DNA from: Pantoea endophytica
GTDB lineage: Bacteria > Pseudomonadota > Gammaproteobacteria > Enterobacterales > Enterobacteriaceae
Direction: 5' to 3'
NCBI RefSeq assembly: GCF_002858935.1
Contig: NZ_PJRT01000001.1
Coordinates: 1 to 64,000, forward strand
DNA length: 64,000 nt
Within the stretch, counting starts at the first letter, position 1; each line of letters begins with the position of its first letter. Both the position numbers and the translations under genes were made by a program. Below the pieces are notes generated by a model. That model had not been told where the DNA came from. It was given only the letters and a program-made list of their open reading frames with translations, and made no database searches. Positions 1 through 8,390 of this stretch are shown piece after piece.

Positions 1-145
1 ACGTCATAATGAATTTCATTATGTGTTCACTCGTGAGGCTTTGATATTTTTTTGCGTCCGGAGACGCGGATATCAATCCTGCGAGTGCCCACACAGATTG
101 TCTGATAAATTGTTAAAGAGCATGCCGCGATTTCTCTAGCGGCGC
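1..145 (-). other. Leader of a ribosomal RNA operon, with BoxA antiterminator
   Basis: Read on the minus strand this is the 5' leader of an rRNA transcript. The BoxA antitermination element TGCTCTTTAACAA (110-122) is followed by the conserved leader stretch TTTATCAGACAATCTGTGTG, as in E. coli rrn operons. The 16S gene itself lies beyond position 1, outside the window. Placement downstream of murI matches E. coli, where murI precedes rrnB. The leader binds the Nus antitermination complex in E. coli. Confidence 0.93.
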
Positions 146-154
146 GGGATGCGT

Positions 155-182
155 ATATTACGCTTTCCGCATTCTCAGTCAA
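155..182 (-). promoter_or_regulatory. rRNA operon promoter P2
   Basis: On the minus strand a -35 TTGACT (177-182) and a -10 TAATAT (155-160) are separated by 16 bp. Position just upstream of BoxA and similarity to E. coli rrnB P2 identify it. Confidence 0.9.
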
Positions 183-273
183 GCATTTATTTTTGCTTTT
201 CTGAAGGTTGCCTTGAAGACCACCTCCTGAACACTTCGCTTCGTAAGCCGTTGTTCCGTGTCAGTGGAGGCGC

Positions 274-345
274 AGTATAGGGATTTCTTCGGAGCTGACA
301 AGCGCTAATTTCAAATTAATTTCCGAGTGCTGATTTTTTCGTCGA
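274..345 (-). promoter_or_regulatory. rRNA operon promoter P1 with AT-rich UP element
   Basis: On the minus strand a -35 TTGTCA (296-301) and a -10 TATACT (274-279) are separated by 16 bp, followed by the GCGCC discriminator and CCACTGACACGG start region of E. coli rrn P1 promoters. Immediately upstream (302-325) is an A/T-rich stretch (AAATTAATTTGAAATTAG) of the type that binds the RNA polymerase alpha C-terminal domain. Fis sites would lie further upstream, inside the murI end, but were not resolved. Confidence 0.9.
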
Positions 346-352
346 AACGCCA

Positions 353-1204
353 CTAAACTGCTAATTTTTCCAGCAACGGGAAGCCATAACGCTGCAAAAT
401 CGGTGACAATTTCGTCACTTCATCATCTATACGCGTACAGAACGCTAAATTCTGACCGGATGAAACCGCCTGCGGTGCTTCATGCTCTAATAACCAAACG
501 GTACGACGCGCAATCGCCGCGCCCGAATCCACCAGCCTTGTCCCTTCCGGTAGCACCAATTGCAGCTCATCACGTAGTAAAGGGAAATGCGTACATCCGA
601 GAACCACGGTATCAGGTGGCTCTTTCATCCGTAGCCAGGGTTGCACAGCACGGCGTACATCAGCGAGCTCAACATCTTCGCCATGCAGCTTGGCTTCCGC
701 CAGCTCCACCAGCTCAGCAGAGCCGAGCATTTCGATTTTGCAGTCACGGGCAAATTGCGCCACTAACTCATGGGTATAAGGACGTTTCACCGTGCCGCGC
801 GTGGCCAGCAATCCCACTACGCCGTTACGCGTCAGACGCGCAGCAGGTTTTATCGCAGGCACCACACCCACAACCGGGAATTCGAAACGTTCACGCAGAG
901 CCGGCAAAGAGATGGTGCTGGCCGAGTTACAAGCAATGATCACCAACGCAAGCGGGAAACGCTGAGTGATAGCCGTCACCACCGCCACCACGCGCTCGAC
1001 AATAAAGGCTTCGGATTTTTCGCCGTACGGGAACCCTTCATTATCAAAGGCGTAGAGATAGTGAAGATCCGGCAGTAAATGCCGGACCTCATCATAAACG
1101 GAGAGCCCACCCACGCCGGAGTCAAACACCAGCACGGTGGGACGCAGATCAGAAGCTGTAGCTGGCGCTGAGGTAGTACTCCGTTCCTGGAGTTGGATAG
1201 CCAT
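353..1204 (-). CDS. murI: Glutamate racemase
   Basis: Interconverts L- and D-glutamate in the cytoplasm, supplying D-Glu for peptidoglycan. The protein is 283 aa, close to the 285 aa of E. coli MurI. The FDSGVGGLS motif lies near residue 27. The two catalytic cysteines sit in ACNSAST (Cys92) and in GCTHFPLL. The first motif reads NS where E. coli has NT. The ATG at 1204 is chosen because the protein then begins MAIQLQ, aligning with E. coli; an upstream in-frame start lies deeper inside btuB. The first 56 bp overlap the 3' end of btuB, an arrangement also found in E. coli that suggests translational coupling. Confidence 0.97.
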   Translation of the reverse strand: MAIQLQERSTTSAPATASDLRPTVLVFDSGVGGLSVYDEVRHLLPDLHYLYAFDNEGFPYGEKSEAFIVERVVAVVTAITQRFPLALVIIACNSASTISLPALRERFEFPVVGVVPAIKPAARLTRNGVVGLLATRGTVKRPYTHELVAQFARDCKIEMLGSAELVELAEAKLHGEDVELADVRRAVQPWLRMKEPPDTVVLGCTHFPLLRDELQLVLPEGTRLVDSGAAIARRTVWLLEHEAPQAVSSGQNLAFCTRIDDEVTKLSPILQRYGFPLLEKLAV

Positions 1205-3035
1205 ACGCTGTCTCATAATCTTTATCGAACAAGTTGGCAATTCTACCACGAACGGTGAGCTGTGATGTGACCGGATACGAGACCGCGAGATCTACCGTGC
1301 TGTAACTCGATAAACGACGCTGCTCGCTGGCATATTCGCTGGTGTTGTTATCGTAGCGCTTACCGAAGTACTGGTAGATGACATCAATATCAAAGTCATA
1401 CACCGTCATACCCAGCTGATATTTGGCCTGCTCACGCGCACGACGCGCCAGCGTTTCACCATCTGAATCACGACGCGCATCCAGATAACCCAAGGTGATC
1501 TGGTGATGAAGGAAGCGGGTATCAAAATCAGCGGTGGCTTCAATACCTTTCAGCGTAACGGCTTTTTCATTGTAATAGCCGCCCTCAAAAGTCACAGGAT
1601 CAGAAGCATAGGTAATGAGATTGCTGACTTTATTGTGATACGCAGCAACACGCCAATTAACCGGACCGGTTAAACCTTCCAGCGCGGCTTCCCACTGTTT
1701 TGATTTCTCAGGATTGAGATCGGGATTAGAGCTAATACCAAAGCGCTTCAGACCATATAGCTGGCCTAACGTCGGCGCCTGGAAACCCGTGCCGTAAGAG
1801 AGTGATGCCTTGTAACCCGGCACAAACTCCCAACCCGCAGCCGTTTGCCAGGTGCCATGACGGCCAAAGTCCTGGTTATCATCGCCACGCGCCGAACCTT
1901 CAAGCGTAACATTGCCAAACTGCTGCTGAGCCGTCAGGTAAGCACCGGTGTTGTCTTGCTTGTAAACATCTTTATCACGCGGTGCGCCAGAATAGAGTTG
2001 TCCAATCGAACTCAATTTCTGCTGCTGCCAATCCAGACCGGCGCTGACCATGCCATGCCCCACCGCAAAGGTGTTGCCCCATTGCAGGTTGCGCTGCTCC
2101 ATGTCATCCAGACTATTGGAATCTGCATAGCGGCTGTCAGACCCAACGTAGTTATAGATTTTGTACTTTTGATAACTGGCGGTCAGCTGCGAGGAGTATT
2201 CCTCTTTATTAAAGCGCAGACCGGTATCAAACGAGTGATTATAGATCTGTTGCTCATCCTGACCACCGACATAACCCGCGTCGTAATCTGAGTTCGCGGC
2301 GTAACCGTAACCCCGGAAGAAGCCAGAAAACGCCTCGTTAAACTTGTGGTCAACGCCAGCCCAGAACGCCTTATTGCGCCAGCCATCACGATCGCGATCG
2401 GTCGGAGACGTTGAGCCCGGCTGAACGTTGTAGCCGTTGGTGGCCTGATAAGAGCCCGCCACCGTTACGCGCGTCTGGTCCGTGACATTTTGATTGATGC
2501 CGCCGCTGTATTCCTGATAGCCCTTCGAACCAAAGCCAGCCGTCAGCGAGTTTTGATTATTCGGGTTTTGCGTAATGACATTCACCACGCCGCCAATCGC
2601 ATCTGCGCCGTAAACCGCAGAGCGCGGGCCACGAATGAACTCAACGCGCTGGATGATGGAAACAGGGATTTGGTTGAAGTCAGCAACGCCGGTAATGCCA
2701 GGTTTAGAGAACGGCACACCGTCAACCAGAATTAGCGTATGGCGCGCTTCCGAACCACGTACATACATAGAAGCGCTTTGCCCAATGCCGCCGCTTTGCG
2801 CGATATCCACGCCCGGCAAGCGGCGTAACACTTCCAGTAGGTTCTTGGATTGCCACTGATCGATCTCATCACGGGTGACAACAGAAGTCGAAGCCAGCAC
2901 CGACGAGACCGGCTGCGCGAAGCGGTTAGCGGTAACGATTTGCGTATCATCATTCTGCTGCGCGTAGCCAAATTGCGCCCAGAGAGACAACGCCGTTGCA
3001 CTGAAGGCAAACAGCGAAGCGTGTGTTTTTTTCAT
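1149..3035 (-). CDS. btuB: Vitamin B12 outer-membrane receptor
   Basis: TonB-dependent transporter that carries cobalamin across the outer membrane. The precursor is 628 aa (E. coli 614). A Sec signal peptide ends around YAQ (residues 24-26), followed by a TonB box (DTQIVTA, about 30-36), a plug domain (conserved RRLPGVDI, RGPRSAVYG, DAIGGVVNVIT) and a 22-strand barrel whose last strand ends in the outer-membrane signature YSF. The start at 3035 gives MKKTH and a normal signal peptide; the upstream in-frame ATG (3050) would put charged residues before it and lies in the riboswitch expression platform. Expression is very probably controlled by the upstream cobalamin riboswitch. Confidence 0.97.
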   Translation of the reverse strand: MKKTHASLFAFSATALSLWAQFGYAQQNDDTQIVTANRFAQPVSSVLASTSVVTRDEIDQWQSKNLLEVLRRLPGVDIAQSGGIGQSASMYVRGSEARHTLILVDGVPFSKPGITGVADFNQIPVSIIQRVEFIRGPRSAVYGADAIGGVVNVITQNPNNQNSLTAGFGSKGYQEYSGGINQNVTDQTRVTVAGSYQATNGYNVQPGSTSPTDRDRDGWRNKAFWAGVDHKFNEAFSGFFRGYGYAANSDYDAGYVGGQDEQQIYNHSFDTGLRFNKEEYSSQLTASYQKYKIYNYVGSDSRYADSNSLDDMEQRNLQWGNTFAVGHGMVSAGLDWQQQKLSSIGQLYSGAPRDKDVYKQDNTGAYLTAQQQFGNVTLEGSARGDDNQDFGRHGTWQTAAGWEFVPGYKASLSYGTGFQAPTLGQLYGLKRFGISSNPDLNPEKSKQWEAALEGLTGPVNWRVAAYHNKVSNLITYASDPVTFEGGYYNEKAVTLKGIEATADFDTRFLHHQITLGYLDARRDSDGETLARRAREQAKYQLGMTVYDFDIDVIYQYFGKRYDNNTSEYASEQRRLSSYSTVDLAVSYPVTSQLTVRGRIANLFDKDYETAYGYPTPGTEYYLSASYSF

Positions 3036-3042
3036 TGTTATA

Positions 3043-3280
3043 GCATCCAAAAGACGAAGCAGGATGCCGCACGACTACGACCAATAGCTCGCGATGGTCG
3101 TATGTATTGCGACGTCACACCGGCAGGTCTTCGGGCTGAGAATCATAAATGGTGAAAAAACTTCCCATCCGGCAGGACAGTGTTTGTAATTGCCATCACC
3201 ACGACATTCTTTACCGCTGCGCGTCAGCTCCAGATTCACACTGGATTCCCTTTTAACTCAAGGAGGCCGGCAGGCGCAGT
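3043..3280 (-). promoter_or_regulatory. Cobalamin riboswitch upstream of btuB
   Basis: Read on the minus strand the leader closely matches the E. coli btuB leader: GCCGG opening near 3269, the segment GGGAATCCAGTGTGAATCTG, GCTGACGCGCAGCGGTAA, and the B12 box AGCCCGAAGACCTGCCGG at 3120-3137. Adenosylcobalamin binding folds this aptamer and reduces btuB expression in E. coli. A hairpin GCATCC/GGATGC (3043-3067) immediately before the btuB start is placed to sequester the ribosome binding site, as in E. coli. Confidence 0.95.
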
Positions 3281-3335
3281 CTACGGCCAGGAAGGCCGGA
3301 AATCCAGACTTCCAGCCATCTTGTTTTCCGCAGGG

Positions 3336-3364
3336 CTGGACATCAGCAGTTGAATGCCTACAAT
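3336..3364 (+). promoter_or_regulatory. Probable trmA promoter
   Basis: CTGGAC (3336-3341) and TACAAT (3359-3364) are 17 bp apart, with a G/C-rich discriminator CGCCCGG just after the -10. This resembles the stringently controlled, rRNA-like trmA promoter known in E. coli. The assignment rests on position and motif only. Confidence 0.55.
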
Positions 3365-3398
3365 CGCCCGGCAAGCCAGCTTATTACCAGGATTAAAG

Positions 3399-4502
3399 AT
3401 GACACCCGAACAGCTCCCGATTGAACAATACGACGCGCAACTGGCGGAAAAAGTCAGCCGCTTACAGGCGATGATGGTGCCCTTTGCCGCGCCCGACGTG
3501 GAGGTGTTCCGTTCGCCGGTCAGCCACTATCGGATGCGTGCCGAATTCCGCATCTGGCACGACGGAGACGATCTTTACCACATCATCTTTGATCAACAGA
3601 CCAAGCAACGAATCCGCGTCGATCAATTCCCGGCGGCCAGTGAATTGATCAACCAGCTGATGCCAAAACTGATCGCGGCGATCCGTGACAACCGCGCGCT
3701 GCGTTTCAAACTGTTCCAGATCGATTACCTGTCGACGATGAGCCACCAGATTGTTATCTCGCTGCTCTACCACCGTAAGCTGGAAGAGGAGTGGACCGCC
3801 GCCGCCAGCGCCCTGCGCGACAGCCTGCGTGCCGAAGGCTTTGACGTGCAGCTGATCGGCCGCGCCACCAAAACCAAAATCTGCCTCGATCGCGATTACG
3901 TGGATGAGCGCCTGCCGGTCGCGGGGAAAGAGATGATTTATCGTCAGGTGGAAAACAGCTTCACCCAGCCAAACGCGGCGATGAATATTCAGATGCTGGA
4001 GTGGGCGCTGGACGTCACGCAGGATTCGCAAGGCGATCTGCTGGAACTCTATTGCGGTAACGGCAACTTCTCGCTGGCGCTGGCGCGTAACTTCCGCAGC
4101 GTGTTGGCCACGGAGATTGCCAAGCCGTCGGTCGCGTCCGCGCAATACAACATTGCCGCCAACCATATTGATAACGTGCAGATTATTCGTATGGCCGCTG
4201 AAGAGTTTACCCAGGCGATGACGGGCGTACGTAGCTTCAATCGTTTAGAAGGCATCGACCTGAAGAGCTACCAATGCGAAACCATTTTTGTTGATCCGCC
4301 ACGTAGCGGGCTGGATGAGGAAACTGTGAAGATGGTGCAGGCCTATCCGCGCATCATTTATATCTCCTGCAACCCGCAAACGCTGTGCGACAACCTCGCG
4401 GTGCTGGGAGAAACGCATGACGTCACGCGTCTGGCGCTGTTCGATCAGTTCCCGTATACCCATCATATGGAATGCGGCGTGCTGCTGACGCGCAAGGCCT
4501 AA
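3399..4502 (+). CDS. trmA: tRNA (uracil-5-)-methyltransferase (T54)
   Basis: S-adenosylmethionine-dependent enzyme making ribothymidine at position 54 in the T-loop of tRNA. The protein is 367 aa, against 366 in E. coli. Visible motifs are the AdoMet-binding [14 protein letters not shown], the [10 protein letters not shown] motif and the nucleophile Cys324 in YISCNPQTL; the C-terminal MECGVLL carries the conserved catalytic glutamate. The start at 3399 aligns with the E. coli N-terminus; a longer frame from 3354 would cover the promoter. The gene is divergent from btuB, the same arrangement as in E. coli. Confidence 0.97.
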   Translation: MTPEQLPIEQYDAQLAEKVSRLQAMMVPFAAPDVEVFRSPVSHYRMRAEFRIWHDGDDLYHIIFDQQTKQRIRVDQFPAASELINQLMPKLIAAIRDNRALRFKLFQIDYLSTMSHQIVISLLYHRKLEEEWTAAASALRDSLRAEGFDVQLIGRATKTKICLDRDYVDERLPVAGKEMIYRQVENSFTQPNAAMNIQMLEWALDVTQDSQGDLLELYCGNGNFSLALARNFRSVLATEIAKPSVASAQYNIAANHIDNVQIIRMAAEEFTQAMTGVRSFNRLEGIDLKSYQCETIFVDPPRSGLDEETVKMVQAYPRIIYISCNPQTLCDNLAVLGETHDVTRLALFDQFPYTHHMECGVLLTRKA

Positions 4503-4510
4503 ACAACAAC

Positions 4511-4535
4511 GGGAACCCCAAGGTTCCCGTTTTTT
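4511..4535. terminator. Intrinsic terminator between trmA and yijD
   Basis: Stem GGGAACC / GGTTCCC (4511-4517 and 4522-4528) with a CCAA loop is followed by a run of T (4530-4535) on the plus strand. It terminates trmA and ends at the last base of the convergent yijD stop codon. Confidence 0.88.
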
Positions 4536-4891
4536 CACTGCTTGCTCTTCGCGCGGCGAAAACGCATACCAATCCAGAACACCAGCGCCACCATCAGAAT
4601 CGTCGGGATGAAGTTAGAGCCGATATCCGGATATTCAGCCCGCACCAGCGCGCTATAAACCAAAATACCCAGCAGGAAGAACGCCGCCGCCAGTGAAGGC
4701 ATGCCGTCTGGCATATTGCGGTTGAGGTAACGCTGATGCAAACACCAGGCCGCGAGGCCAAGCGCAATCAGCGGGAATATCGAAAAGGGGACAAACGTGC
4801 TGAACAGCACCGAAAAGGAGCCGTTGATCGCTAAACCGGTGATAAAAGCCAATAAAAGCGTTCCTTTATCGCGTGGGTTTTGCTCAATCAT
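4535..4891 (-). CDS. yijD: YijD family inner-membrane protein (DUF1422)
   Basis: Small integral membrane protein of unknown function, 118 aa against 119 aa in E. coli. About four hydrophobic segments are visible (roughly residues 10-30, 34-50, 66-84 and 93-110) and the conserved stretch [11 protein letters not shown] and [11 protein letters not shown] identify the family. It lies 18 bp downstream of fabR on the same strand, so the two are probably co-transcribed as in E. coli; this hints at a membrane-lipid connection but shows no function. Confidence 0.93.
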   Translation of the reverse strand: MIEQNPRDKGTLLLAFITGLAINGSFSVLFSTFVPFSIFPLIALGLAAWCLHQRYLNRNMPDGMPSLAAAFFLLGILVYSALVRAEYPDIGSNFIPTILMVALVFWIGMRFRRAKSKQ

Positions 4892-4909
4892 TTCATTATC
4901 CTTATCACA

Positions 4910-5554
4910 TTACTCTTCGGGTTTTTCCAGGGTAACCGCCAGACGCTCTTGCTCCCGGCGATACCAGTAATAAGCGCCTTTGGCGATCATGCGCAGCTGC
5001 AGCACTAATCGATCCTCAAGCTTACGGCGCTGCTCAATATCAACGTCCAGCGCTTCGGCACCCGCGCTAAACACAATCGTCACCATGGCTTCGGCCTGCG
5101 CTTCGGTGAAGCTGCGCGGCATGCGATTTTCTAATTCAAGATAATCGGCCAGTTCGGCGATGAAGTGCTGAATCTCACGCGCGACTGCGGCACGAAAGGC
5201 CGCCGAGGTTCCGGAGCGCTCGCGTAGTAAGAGCCGAAAAGCGTTGGGATTGTTCCCGATGAACTCCATAAAAGTTGCCACCGAGGTTTTAATAATGCTG
5301 CCACCCTTGGCAATACGCTGGCGCGCCTGACGCATTAACTGGCGCAGCATCAAGCCGCTTTCGTCCACCATGGTCAGGCCCAGCTCATCGACATCGCGGA
5401 AGTGACGATAAAATGAGGTCGGCGCAATCCCCGCTTCGCGTGCAACTTCGCGCAAACTCAGGCTGGCAAAACTCCTTTCTGCACTTAACTGACTGAAGGC
5501 AGCTTCAATCAGTGAACGTCGTGTACGTTCTTTTTGTAGCGCTCTGACGCCCAT
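4910..5554 (-). CDS. fabR: TetR-type repressor of unsaturated fatty acid synthesis
   Basis: DNA-binding repressor of fabA and fabB that senses unsaturated acyl thioesters in E. coli. The protein is 214 aa. The N-terminal helix-turn-helix ([20 protein letters not shown], about residues 31-50) and most of the ligand domain match E. coli FabR almost residue for residue ([40 protein letters not shown]). The gene is divergent from sthA and followed by yijD. A half-conserved FabR-like motif lies upstream (around 5602-5620), which could mean autoregulation. Confidence 0.96.
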   Translation of the reverse strand: MGVRALQKERTRRSLIEAAFSQLSAERSFASLSLREVAREAGIAPTSFYRHFRDVDELGLTMVDESGLMLRQLMRQARQRIAKGGSIIKTSVATFMEFIGNNPNAFRLLLRERSGTSAAFRAAVAREIQHFIAELADYLELENRMPRSFTEAQAEAMVTIVFSAGAEALDVDIEQRRKLEDRLVLQLRMIAKGAYYWYRREQERLAVTLEKPEE

Positions 5555-5748
5555 TTTCCCGGCCTTTTAGGTGATTTGGCAGGCACTATAACAAACTTTT
5601 CAGCGTACAGCGGTGCAAACTTTGTGAACGCCTGTGAACCTCACGCTTTGTCAAACTTCAGCAATTTACGCTGTTAGAATTCAGATGTGCGCGGCGAGAT
5701 GTTAGAATCTCGTTGTAAAAATGTGATAAAAAAATAGGACGTACTGGT

Positions 5749-7149
5749 ATGCAAAAGTCTTACGATTACGATGCCATTGTGATTGGCTCCGGTCCGGGCG
5801 GCGAAGGTGCGGCGATGGGGCTGGTGAAGCAGGGAGCGCGTATTGCAGTGATCGAACGCTACCACAACATCGGCGGCGGTTGTACACACTGGGGAACCAT
5901 CCCTTCCAAAGCCCTGCGTCACGCTGTTAGCCGTATCATCGAGTTCAATCAAAACCCACTTTACAGCGATCACACTCGCCTCCTGCGCTCCTCATTCGCC
6001 GACATTCTCAACCACACCGAGAACGTGATCAGTCAGCAAACCGCGATGCGTCAGGGCTTCTACGAGCGCAACCGCTGTGAACTTTATCAGGGCGATGCCC
6101 GATTTGTTGATGCCAACACCATCGAAGTGGAACAACCCGACGGCACCCGCGAGCGATTAACCGCGGCGAAATTCGTGATCGCCTGCGGTTCTCGTCCGTA
6201 TCATCCCGCAGATGTCGATTTCACCCATCCGCGCGTTTACGATTCCGACTCCATCCTCAACCTGCATCATGAACCTGGTCACGTCATCATTTATGGCGCC
6301 GGCGTAATTGGCTGTGAATATGCCTCGATTTTCCGCGGCCTGAACGTCAAGGTTGACCTGATCAACACCCGCGACCGTCTGCTGGCATTCCTCGATCAAG
6401 AGATGTCAGATTCCCTCTCCTATCACTTCTGGAACAGCGGCGTGGTGATTCGTCACAACGAAGAGTTCGAGAAGATTGAAGGCGTTGATGACGGGGTGAT
6501 AATTCACCTTAAATCGGGCAAAAAAGTGAAAGCCGATTGCCTGCTGTACGCAAACGGTCGAACCGGTAACACCGATTCACTGGCGCTGGAAAACGTCGGA
6601 CTGGAAGCGGATGGTCGTGGCCTGCTGAAGGTGAACAGCATGTATCAAACCGCGCTGCCGCATATCTACGCGGTTGGCGACGTGATTGGTTATCCAAGCC
6701 TGGCTTCTGCTGCTTACGATCAGGGCCGCATTGCCGCGCAGGCGATCATCAAAGGTGAAGCCACCGCGCATCTGATCGAAGATATTCCAACCGGGATTTA
6801 CACCATTCCGGAGATCAGCTCAGTGGGTAAAACCGAACAGCAGCTGACGGCGATGAAAGTGCCGTATGAAGTGGGTCGTGCGCAGTTTAAACATCTGGCG
6901 CGTGCGCAGATTGTTGGCATGCACGTCGGCAGCCTGAAGATTCTGTTCCACCGCGAAACCAAAGAGATTTTAGGGATTCACTGCTTTGGCGAGCGTGCTG
7001 CGGAGATCATTCACATCGGCCAGGCCATCATGGAACAGAAGAACGGCGGCAACACGATTGAGTACTTCGTGAATACCACCTTCAACTATCCCACCATGGC
7101 CGAAGCCTATCGCGTGGCAGCGTTAAACGGCTTAAACCGCCTGTTTTAA
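5749..7149 (+). CDS. sthA: Soluble pyridine nucleotide transhydrogenase
   Basis: FAD enzyme of the cytoplasm that moves reducing equivalents between NADPH and NAD+, mainly re-oxidising excess NADPH. The length, 466 aa, equals the E. coli protein. Seen are the FAD-binding [10 protein letters not shown] at residues 13-22, a second dinucleotide-binding [11 protein letters not shown] and the FAD motif IYAVGDVIG. In the region that carries the redox disulfide of related lipoamide dehydrogenases the sequence is [13 protein letters not shown], with a single Cys, as expected for SthA. The last 18 bp overlap the end of the convergent oxyR. Confidence 0.97.
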   Translation: MQKSYDYDAIVIGSGPGGEGAAMGLVKQGARIAVIERYHNIGGGCTHWGTIPSKALRHAVSRIIEFNQNPLYSDHTRLLRSSFADILNHTENVISQQTAMRQGFYERNRCELYQGDARFVDANTIEVEQPDGTRERLTAAKFVIACGSRPYHPADVDFTHPRVYDSDSILNLHHEPGHVIIYGAGVIGCEYASIFRGLNVKVDLINTRDRLLAFLDQEMSDSLSYHFWNSGVVIRHNEEFEKIEGVDDGVIIHLKSGKKVKADCLLYANGRTGNTDSLALENVGLEADGRGLLKVNSMYQTALPHIYAVGDVIGYPSLASAAYDQGRIAAQAIIKGEATAHLIEDIPTGIYTIPEISSVGKTEQQLTAMKVPYEVGRAQFKHLARAQIVGMHVGSLKILFHRETKEILGIHCFGERAAEIIHIGQAIMEQKNGGNTIEYFVNTTFNYPTMAEAYRVAALNGLNRLF

Positions 7150-8049
7150 CGAGGTATCCAGATAACCCTTCATGTGGGTTTTGATTGCTTCTGCCAACTG
7201 CTCATAGCGGCTGCGCAGAGGCGATCCTGGACGATAGACCAACGCGATGGTGCGCTGCGGCACCGGCTTGTAACACGGTAAATAGCGGACGCCATCACGT
7301 TCGCGTTCATTCGGCACGGACAACGCAGGTAACAAGGTAATGCCGCTACCAGCGGCAACCATGTTGCGCAGCGTTTCCAGGCTGGTGGCGCGGAAGTGCG
7401 TATCTTCATCGGCACCGGCTTCGAAGCAGAAGCCCATCGCCTGATCGCGCAGGCAGTGCCCATCTTCCAGCATCAGTAATTTCTCACCGGCCAGATCCGA
7501 CATCGGCACGCGATCGCGATCGCGCCACGGATGATCGGCATACACCGCCAGCGTCATTGGCTCATCAAACAGCGGCACCTCAATAAAGGCTTCACTCTCT
7601 TTCACCAATGCCACGATGGCGCAATCCAGCTTGCCGCTGTCGAGCTGTGCCAGCAGTTGCTGCGTCTGCGCTTCATGCAGGTACATTTCGAGTTTGGGGA
7701 AGGTTTTGTGCAGCATCGGAATGATGTGCGGCAGCAGATACGGCCCGGTGGTTGGAATCAAACCAATGTGCAGCGGTCCAGACATCGCTTCGCCTTGCTG
7801 GCTCGCCATCTCCTTCAGCACTTTCACTTCGCGCAGCACGGTTCGCGCTTGATCCACCAGCAACAGTCCAGCCTGAGTAAACAACACCTTACGGCTGGTT
7901 CGCTCCAGCAGCATCACGCCAAGTTCATCTTCCAGCTTACGAATCTGTCCACTTAAGGTAGGTTGGCTGACATGACATGCGTCAGCTGCACGCCGGAAAT
8001 GGCGATGCTCTGCAAGTGAAACCAGGTATTCGAGATCACGAATATTCAT
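7132..8049 (-). CDS. oxyR: Peroxide-sensing LysR-type regulator
   Basis: Activator of the hydrogen peroxide response. It has 305 aa like E. coli OxyR. The N-terminal winged helix-turn-helix is visible ([20 protein letters not shown], about residues 18-37). The two redox-active cysteines are present: Cys199 in EDGHCLRDQ and the partner nine residues on in GFCFEAG, so disulfide switching should work. The ATG at 8049 gives MNIRDLEYL as in E. coli; an upstream in-frame start to 8097 would run into the oxyR operator region. The gene converges on sthA with an 18-bp overlap. Confidence 0.98.
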   Translation of the reverse strand: MNIRDLEYLVSLAEHRHFRRAADACHVSQPTLSGQIRKLEDELGVMLLERTSRKVLFTQAGLLLVDQARTVLREVKVLKEMASQQGEAMSGPLHIGLIPTTGPYLLPHIIPMLHKTFPKLEMYLHEAQTQQLLAQLDSGKLDCAIVALVKESEAFIEVPLFDEPMTLAVYADHPWRDRDRVPMSDLAGEKLLMLEDGHCLRDQAMGFCFEAGADEDTHFRATSLETLRNMVAAGSGITLLPALSVPNERERDGVRYLPCYKPVPQRTIALVYRPGSPLRSRYEQLAEAIKTHMKGYLDTSLKQAV

Positions 8050-8065
8050 TGAAATCCTCCAAACC

Positions 8066-8137
8066 ACGATAGCCCGTGGCGATAGATAGAATAGCAATGA
8101 ACGATTGGCCCTATCAAGGCGTGAGCGGGAATAATGC
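8066..8137. promoter_or_regulatory. Divergent oxyR / OxyS-like promoter region with OxyR half-sites
   Basis: Several ATAG and CTAT tetranucleotides typical of OxyR contacts occur here (8069-8072, 8082-8085, 8091-8094, 8111-8114). The block CAATGAACGATT...CCCTATCAA strongly resembles the oxyR-oxyS intergenic region as recalled from E. coli. A -10-like TAATGC (8132-8137) would drive rightward transcription. The exact footprint cannot be drawn from sequence alone. Confidence 0.6.
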
Positions 8138-8143
8138 GCGCAT

Positions 8144-8291
8144 CAAATGATCTGGAGCAGAACCTGCAAACTGCTTAAAACCAATCACTGTGCTGGCCGG
8201 GAGTGGCCTGCCCTTGATGATGTGCCTATAACAAAATGTAATTCCGAAGCTAGAGGTTGGCGGGCTACCGAAGAGGTGCCCGCTTTTTTTT
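8144..8291 (+). ncRNA. Candidate OxyS-like peroxide-induced small RNA
   Basis: An orphan intrinsic terminator (stem GCGGGC 8260-8265 with GCCCGC 8278-8283, inner ACC/GGT, then eight T 8284-8291) ends a plus-strand transcript that contains no convincing gene. The only upstream promoter signal is the OxyR-type region divergent from oxyR, where E. coli encodes OxyS. The inferred RNA is about 147 nt, longer than the 109 nt of E. coli OxyS, and the body shows little recognisable similarity by eye. The call is therefore positional. The rest of the 8050-8390 gap holds no gene that I can see. Confidence 0.5.
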
Positions 8292-8390
8292 GCTTGTCGC
8301 TCGCCTGCTGGATATCAACAGAGCGCGATAAATCGCGCCGCTACGCATTCCTGCTCATACCGCAGCGGCGCAATCCAATGCGCATAGCTT

